Assembly: GCF_019703515.2 (NCBI RefSeq)
Contig: NC_059379.1
Location: forward strand, 23,115,880 to 23,179,879
DNA from: Myxocyprinus asiaticus
Lineage: Eukaryota; Chordata; Actinopteri; Cypriniformes; Catostomidae
Reading direction: 5' to 3'
DNA length: 64,000 bases
The notes beneath the pieces are model-generated. The model worked only from the letters and a program-made list of their open reading frames with translations, made no database searches and was not told where the DNA came from. This document shows, piece after piece, positions 57,431-64,000 of the stretch (position 1 is its first letter; every line of letters begins with the position of its first letter). A program made the position numbers and the translations under genes.

Positions 57431-60400
57431 TAGAGCAAAACAGTTAGGTTCCAGAAGTAAAAATCCCATTCAGCTTTTCCATAGACTAATTGATTTTCAA
57501 TGGTAGCTTATAAACATTTCAAGACAGACCTACCTTGAGCTACAAGGTTGTTTATTGATGGTATATGCTTATGTTGAAGCCATCCGTCTGCGTTATTTCA
57601 ACTTCATTCTTTAAATAGCGTGTTTGATAGCGGAATTCCTGGTTAATACCTACATTACCCATGGTACAGCAGAGACCACTTAACCAATCAGAGAACCGTG
57701 ACCAGCAAAGACCACAAAATTTGTCCGGAGCAACCGTCCACTCCCATGATGCATTGTAAGTGACGTGATCGAGTCAGTCTCCCTTTACCCTTAAACTACT
57801 GATCTAATTGTACATATCGGAATATTTTACAATAAACGTAAAATATATTGTTTCTATACATATAATCAATAACCTAAAATCAATAGTTTGATAGATTCCC
57901 ATTGTTTTTAATTCAATTTCATAATTCGCAATGCTTCATGAGATTGTACTTCAGCTGCTTTTCCACTATCGTGCCAAGGTTCCCATTGTGAAAGTGTGCC
58001 ATTCTGTGCTCTGAGAAATGCATTCTGGGATTGCATTCTGACTCAAAATTTGGCCAAAATGAGGCAATGTTGGGAGGCTGTCTACCTTTTGGAGCAGCCT
58101 TAAAGTCAGTAATGTGCATTTCATGCCTTGAAATGCTGCCTATATAGGCAGTTCACAAGGTTTCAGAACAGAGCACAGGTGTTTGTGTTTTTTTATGTAT
58201 GTGTATGCTTGTGCAGTATGTTTATTTTGTCCACCCATAGGTTGAGTGGCCATTGGAGGGATTTTATGAGCTAAAAGTGCGACAGAGGACCAGTGTGGTC
58301 AGGGAACTGGCTGCGTAGACGGTGTCAACATAGAGATAATGTGCACACCCTCCCCAGGCGCCGAGCTCACTCTCCCTGCTCTCAGCTGATAGCCTCACAG
58401 CAAAATAGGACAGTGGCAATGTGTAATACTTGCACACTGCACAGCATTCACATACACAGACATAAGTCTATGCACTTCTGCCTGAGTGATTCCAAGTAGG
58501 GGATTTAAAGATGTTGTGATGGTGTGTCTTTGTAATAAAATATTTTCTTGACTCAGTTTGATCTAGCTCTGTTCTGTGTATTAGGAACACAGTGCTGGAG
58601 ACTGTTTAATTGCTGAATCAATCCTTTAGTCTGCCTTAATGACTCATTGGGATTTAAAACACCTTGTCAGAAAGTGGCAGTGGTGATTTATACAACAGTG
58701 GTTTGTAGTCTTTAAGCTGACGCTTTTATCCAAAGTGATTTACACTACACATTAGTTACTTGGATCGCCCCTTTCTGGATTCAGACCTACAGGCTTCCAG
58801 TTTACAGCACAGATCTATAACCACTACACTACATCACTCCAAAGTGTTCAAAAACCAGTTATCAAGGTGGTCTGATTAATTTCTAATGCCCAGTGGACAC
58901 AACACGACTCAAGCTCGTCACCATTGATGTTTTGAGTCAGCGACTGGGCTGCAATGAGAAGTCTTAGATCTCACGATGAACGATCTTATTGTGTGCGCAG
59001 ACCTTCGACATGCTGAGACATGTCCCAGACGCTATGACAGTTTTGAAAACATATTTGTCATCAGGTGTGAGCACTGTTCCGATGAGTGAGAGACTGTTAT
59101 GAGCCAAAACCAATAAAATATAGAGTGCAAGAGGAGAGAAAAGTATTAGGAAGCAGAAGACTTCCAATAATTAGAAAATAAAATAAAATTTCACCCATAT
59201 CTCCTTACCCGCTGCCTTTATTATTTTCAGATGTTTTTATTATTTTGTTCCTTTGCAGATTAGTGCAAATATGTTAAAACAGACACAAGCCATTCTTTCA
59301 TGCTTGTTGAAAAAGGAGAGCAAGGTATTGGGTAACAGGAGACATAAATAATTAGAAAATAAATAAAACATCACCCACATCTCCCTACTCGCTGTTTTAT
59401 TCATTTTCATCTGTTTTTTTATATGTTGTTTCCTTTGCAAATGGTGCCAATAAGGTCAAAAACGGGCGCGAGCTGTTCTTGAATTTCGTTATCTTAATTT
59501 TAAGATGCATTTTGGGTGATCCGTTTGAAACGGTGATGCTAAAGGCAGCTATAATGGCCGGTTTTCTCCAGTAACATGCAGATTTAAAGGGTAAGAAGCG
59601 TACAATTTCGCGCCGTGAGCAGCTCCGGTGGAAGACAGGGGTTGGGTCTTCAGATGACACATCTCATTTCTCTGACTCCTTGAGTTAACGAAACCCCAAA
59701 TAAAACTCATGAGACACGCTTGTGTACAGAACAACATGTCTCTAACTGTACATGACATAACTAACAACTAGTTGTCCAGTACGGTTCCTTTCACACAGCA
59801 CAGGCTTGCCGAGAATGCTGTTATGAGACCTGAAAATTTGTGGGTGTCAGGTCGGTTATAGAATGCAGTTGTCACTCTTGTAAATAACCGAACTGTTTGT
59901 GAACGTAATCGTATTAAGCACTCAAAACGGGTCTGACAACCGTATTCTGCTGCTTTGTGAATATGGCCTATGAGCAGCATGCATACCAAAAGCTCAGTTA
60001 CACAGACTGCACTAAAATAACTCAGAGAAACTGTGCGCCGGTTTTTAGCGCTTTCTCGTCTTTTACTTCTTACCCCACACCTGGGGTGAAATGCTCCCTC
60101 ACTTGGGGTAAAAGGCCCCCAAGGGGGGTTATATTGATATCATGTATATACCGGGGCAATAGTTATAGTGCACAATTTGTCAACTTATGCAAATATTTTT
60201 GAGTAACAAATTAAGATAATGCTTATTCAAAGTAACTACTTCAGAAAAGGGTGCATCATTTTTTACATTTAAGTATTCTATAAACAAATAAATCTCTATT
60301 GTGATTGGATCAGTCAATGTGAGCCTACTTTGAACATTGTTCCTAACAAATCTATTCCCTCCATTTAAGAAAACAATGTGTTTAATAGGGGCCTTTAGCC

Positions 60401-60689
60401 CCTGCAACAGGAGGGATTTTTACCCTAAATACTATCCTTTCACTTATTGGACAGTTATTGACATTTTTTGATATAATTACCTTGAGCAAAATTGAAAATG
60501 ACAAATCAGTATTTTGTCTCAAAATAAATGTGATAATTTTAGGGATTCACAATAGCTACATAAATTTGCAACGTTTTAAAAAATATTAAATATTTGATCA
60601 AAGTACCTCAAAATCAAACTTTAGACGTTACGTGCAATGATCTAATGGATCAGAAAATGATGGTATGTGATGTATATGATGATATATTT
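57431..60689. other. Intron, mostly unannotated
   Basis: 57430-57790 looks like an old repeat (CCATGATGCATTGTAAGTGA), but its ends are unclear. 58720-58760 holds a GACGCTTTTATCCAAAGTGA motif that recurs in fish repeats. 60040-60140 and 60380-60420 contain GGGGT/ACCCC-rich mirrored stretches (CCCCACACCTGGGG) without clear ends. No exon of snx29 was found. Confidence 0.4.
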
Positions 60690-61348
60690 TTCAAATTATC
60701 ACTTTTTATTGATTCCAACAAATGAAACAGAAAAGCAATACATATATGCACAGAATCAACTTTTAACCCCCATTATTCCCTTTCCCCCACCCAATCCTCA
60801 ACCCCACCCTGACCCCCAAAAAACATCCCTGTGGTCAAAGCCAAAGTACACACAATATATATATATATAAAATAAATAAATAATCACACATTTAAAACTA
60901 TAAATCCCTTTCCACTGCCCCTCCCCGAGAGCCTTCCAAAAAGGTCAAATAGCTGCCCCACTTCCTATTAAATACCTCCAGGTTGCCTAGACTTCTATAT
61001 GACATTTCTTCAAATGCTGCCACCCTGCCCATCTCCGTGCCCAACTCCCGAAATGAGGGCTCTCCAGCCGACCGCTATCCCCTAAGAATGATCTGTCTGC
61101 CAATCATAACACTGGCTAGGACCCAATATTTATCCCTTATATTAATGACCGCCCCATCGCCTAAAATACAGAGTCTGGGGCAAAATGAAATTTGAGTGCC
61201 CAATACGTTACACATAAAACTCTAAACCCTCAACCAAAATTCTTGGTTCTTAACACACCACCAAAAAACATGTGTTGTGTCCCCATCTTTGGATTGACAT
61301 CACCAGCATTTAGGTGTGTCTTTAAGACCAAGCGTATACAATCTAGAG

Positions 61349-62638
61349 CAGTGTTTCCCAACCTTTTTTCTGCCACGGCACAGTTTTTACAATTAAACAA
61401 ATCCCATGGCACATCTCTATACCTCTCTATACCTCTGTCCCACATAACCATTGTTGATAGTTTTCCTTTTCAAGAACTTCCATGTTTTCTGTCCATTTTA
61501 GTTGCGTGTTTACTCGTAATGTTTGAAATTCAGCTATGCAAAAAATGCTAGTCACGTAGGTACGGTAATGAGATCACAGGTGGCAAGAGTGCTAATTGGG
61601 TAATGAATAAAACAACAAATTTGCATCTTTTCTTATTTTTAGATTTGTTCTTGCAAATCAATTCTTGCAATGCCACAGCAAATAATTTTTTATTTATCTA
61701 TTTATTTATTTACATGGCTCCAGACCCTAACATTTAAGAATGGTAGCACCGGTGTTAAATTCTACAACTGGTCGCACCAGCTATTGAGTTGGTCCAACTG
61801 AAAGAAAATTTGTTTTCTTTCACGGTGTCTTTCTTTTTATCAGGATCTTGATGATTAAAATACAGTCATCTGAAGACAAACAAAGCCTTTTTCTACAATC
61901 AGAGGGCATTAGAAAATATTTTACACAGAATACATAGTTTTAACTGTGGCATTTGCAATAAGATCATAGTAACCAAAAGTATAAGTAAAACCATGATTAG
62001 CAGTAACCATAAACAAATTATGGCATTTTTCATGAGAAAAACACATTCTGAAATTAAATTGTATTCTCTCACTACTATATTGATATAAATTCATGGTAAA
62101 TATTTTTTAAATATCTGTGTTGTGTGGATTGAATCCTTACAATTTCTGTCTGTTCATTGTGCAGATTTCTCCTTTATTGCTTTTTAGTGCTGTTTAGAAT
62201 GTTGGGGCCGTTTAATACCATTTTAAAATGGTTTAATCATTGACACATTATGGGCTTTCATAGAGGTTTTAAGAAAATAATCAATGCCGAATTTGTGAGC
62301 TCTGTTTATGATAATCTGCGCGTCTGAGCGCTCGAGACAAGTCCACGTGTAAATGCACGTCTCTGCGCTGATCTGTCCATTGAGCAGCGCTGACTGATCT
62401 TGGTAAAGCTGTTGCCATTTGATATTTCTCATACGGAACAAAAAAAAAACGACAGCACAATCAGAGAGTCAGCCAAATTTATAGTCGCACCAATGCGACC
62501 TCTTGCAAAGTTTAATCAAACTATTAGGAAAAATGGTTGAAAAATTAGTCTCAGTTCGGAGCCTTGATTTATTTTGTGGAATCTGATAATGTTCCACGGC
62601 ACACCTGACAATTTTTGCACAGTGGTTGGGAAACACTG
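61349..62638. mobile_element. Non-autonomous hAT transposon with perfect 8-bp duplication
   Basis: The ends CAGTGTTTCCCAACC and GGTTGGGAAACACTG are perfect 15-bp inverted repeats, and TGCCACGGCACA-type motifs lie just inside both. The duplication ATCTAGAG (61341-61348 and 62639-62646) is exact, so insertion into the LINE is certain. It has no readable transposase in 1.29 kb. Confidence 0.95.
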
Positions 62639-62646
62639 ATCTAGAG

Positions 62647-63102
62647 AGTGTCGAATAGAATCAATGTAAAATCTTAAATTGCATAAGGCGCACCCTTGAA
62701 TCTCTAGATGCAGACTTGACATTTTTTAGAATCCTAGCCCACACGCCCTCCTCCAATACCAAGATTAAATCTTTCTCCCATAATCTCTTGAGAGAAGTTG
62801 AAGCTCCGTCCCCCAGACTCTGAATTAGCAGGGAGTAATACACTGATGCCTCATGACCTTTTCCAAAAGCAGTAATCACAACTCCCAGAGTATCTACCGC
62901 TTTAGGGGGGTGTATGCTACTCCCAAAAATAGTACAGAGCAGGTGGCACAGTTGGAAATACCTAAAGAATTGAGACCTGGGAATCCCAAAATGTTGAACC
63001 ATATTTTCAAAGGATCTCAACACTCCACTCTCATATAGGTCACCGAGCGTATTGATCTCCCTCACAATCCACTCTGTCCAGCAGAAAGGAGACTTATTAA
63101 TA
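62647..63102 (-). pseudogene. LINE ORF2 C-terminal fragment (part before the hAT insertion)
   Basis: An open frame of about 150 codons carries WTEWIVREINTLGDLYESG, then SLGDGASTSLKRLWEKDLIL and EEGVWARILKNVKSASRDSR. These are residues found after the reverse transcriptase of fish L1-like elements. Continuation is at 61348 downward, with several stops (W-x2-C, then H-x4-C in the CCHC-type knuckle near 61280). Confidence 0.82.
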
Positions 63103-64000
63103 CTTGCAATGGCATGCAAAATTTGGGCACCCCTGATCAAAATTTCTGTTGCTGTGAATAGCTAAGCGAGCAAAAGATGGCCTTATTTCCAAAAGGCTTA
63201 AAGGTAGAGATGACACATTTCTTTAATAGTCTTGCATGCACTGCTCTTTTGAGGTCTATCCACAGATTTTCGATGATGTTTAGGTCAGGGGACTGTGATG
63301 TATGGCATGGCAAAACTTTCAGCTTGCGCCTCTTGAGGTAGTCCATTGTGGATTTTTAGGATCATTATCCTGTTGTAGAAACAATCCTCTTTTCATCTTC
63401 AGCTTTTTTGCAGATGGTGTGATGTTTGCTTCCAGAATTTGCTGGTATTTAATCCATTCTATCCTCTACCAGTGAAATGTTCCCCTGTGCCTCTGGCATC
63501 AACACAAGTCCAAAGCATGATCGATCCACCCCCGTGCTTAACAGTTGGAGAGGTGTTCTTTTCATGAACTTCTGCACCCTTTTTTCTCCAAACATACCTT
63601 TGCTCATTGCAGCCAAAAAGTTATATTTTAACTTCCTCGGTCCACAGAACTTGTTTCCAAAATGCATCATGCTTGTTTAGATGTTCATTTGCAACTTCTG
63701 ATGCTGAAATTTGTGGTGAGTATGCAGGAAAGGTTTTCTTCTCATGACTCTTCCATGAAGGTCATATTTGTGCAGGTGTCGCTGCACAGTAGAACAGTGC
63801 ACCACTACTCCAGAGTCTGCTAAATCTTCCGTACGGTCTTTTGCAGTCAAACAGGGGTTTTGATTTGCCTTTCTAGCAATCCTACGAGGAGTTCTCTCTG
63901 AAAGTTTTCTTGATCTTCCAGACCTCAACTTGAACTCCACCGTTCTGGTTAACTGCCATTTCTTAATTACATTATGAACTGAGGAAACGGCTACCTGAAA
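63103..64000 (-). mobile_element. Tc1-like transposon, minus strand, cut by the window end
   Basis: The left end TTGCAATGGCATGCAAAATT follows a TA and continues TTGGGCACCCCTG, a known Tc1-type end. The minus strand encodes a transposase in pieces over 63137-63940. The upstream terminal repeat lies beyond base 64000. Confidence 0.85.
63137..63940 (-). pseudogene. Tc1 transposase, frameshifted
   Basis: From right to left: the 63677-63940 frame has LSERTPRRIARKANQNPCLT and VVHCSTVQRHLHKYDLHGR (second helix-turn-helix); the 63449-63670 frame has MHFGNKFCGPRKLKYN; the 63137-63346 frame ends with SPDLNIIENLWIDLKRAVHA (catalytic Glu region). WSDES and QQDN blocks are eroded. The N-terminus is likely outside the window. 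Confidence 0.8.

Larger units (their letters stand above)
60690..63102 (-). mobile_element. L1-clade LINE, 5'-truncated, minus strand, split by a hAT element
   Basis: Reading leftward from 63102, the sequence encodes the C-terminal end of an ORF2 protein, and reaches an AATAAA-like 3' end near 60697. The portion 61349-62638 is a later hAT insertion. The right edge abuts the Tc1 element at 63103. The protein shows EEGVWARILKNV, SRDSRVRLMQFKILH and, after the hAT, YTLGLKDTPKCWWCQ followed by a His-Cys pair, as in fish L1/Tx1-like elements. The reverse transcriptase and endonuclease domains are missing. Confidence 0.82.

Noticed and set aside
56983..57438. 151-codon minus-strand ORF
   Set aside because: No motif, no family resemblance, no splice signals matched to it, and part of it resembles a dispersed repeat at 13285.
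58235..58320. Possible snx29 exon after CCCATAG at 58235
   Set aside because: The open frame starts VEWPLEGFYELKV but does not resemble the PX segment expected after GNK, and no donor keeps the frame.

Overview
The window is vertebrate, and almost certainly teleost, intronic DNA. The best fit is a cyprinid-type fish, because of the many Tc1-like elements, the short palindromic MITEs that begin with a GTTCACCCAAAAATGAAAAT-type end, a tRNA-derived SINE resembling the carp HAmo family, and hAT elements related to Tol2. No assignment to species is possible. The only host gene I can support is snx29 (sorting nexin 29), on the + strand. Five consecutive coding exons lie at 2939-3045, 15662-15778, 20559-20614, 21131-21212 and 44528-44668. 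They join in frame, each has AG/GT splice borders, and together they encode the end of the coiled coil, the linker and the first half of the PX (phosphoinositide-binding) domain. Earlier and later exons lie outside the window; the last intron is at least 19.3 kb.

Everything else is intron. At least a third of it is recognisable mobile DNA, much of it nested. hAT elements with target-site duplications lie at 920-2904, 9637-10999, 28393-29782, 42882-43585, 48609-49629 and 61349-62638. Tc1/mariner elements or pieces lie at 16212, 18728, 22684, 33020, 33544, 37384, 40537, 45483, 48685, 54092 and 63103. A non-autonomous LTR retrotransposon (5125-7429) has a 5-bp duplication and a frameshifted repeat-protein ORF built on a 39-bp period. 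An L1-clade LINE 3' piece (60690-63102, minus) carries the hAT element inserted at 61349. A tRNA-derived SINE (42929-43363) sits inside the hAT at 42882.

Unusual structures include a 2.1-kb long inverted repeat (49700-51795), an inverted-repeat element (53621-55866) holding a Tc1 that itself carries an inverted copy of part of its host element, a head-to-head palindromic Tc1 derivative (37384-38125), and a Tc1 element (40537-42106) whose roughly 200-bp terminal repeats are still nearly identical. I found no clear new protein-coding system, no RNA gene other than the tRNA-like SINE head, and no CRISPR or prokaryotic features. The remaining intronic stretches are AT-rich and mostly featureless; a few TE-free, homeodomain-site-rich blocks could be conserved noncoding elements, but this cannot be shown from one sequence.
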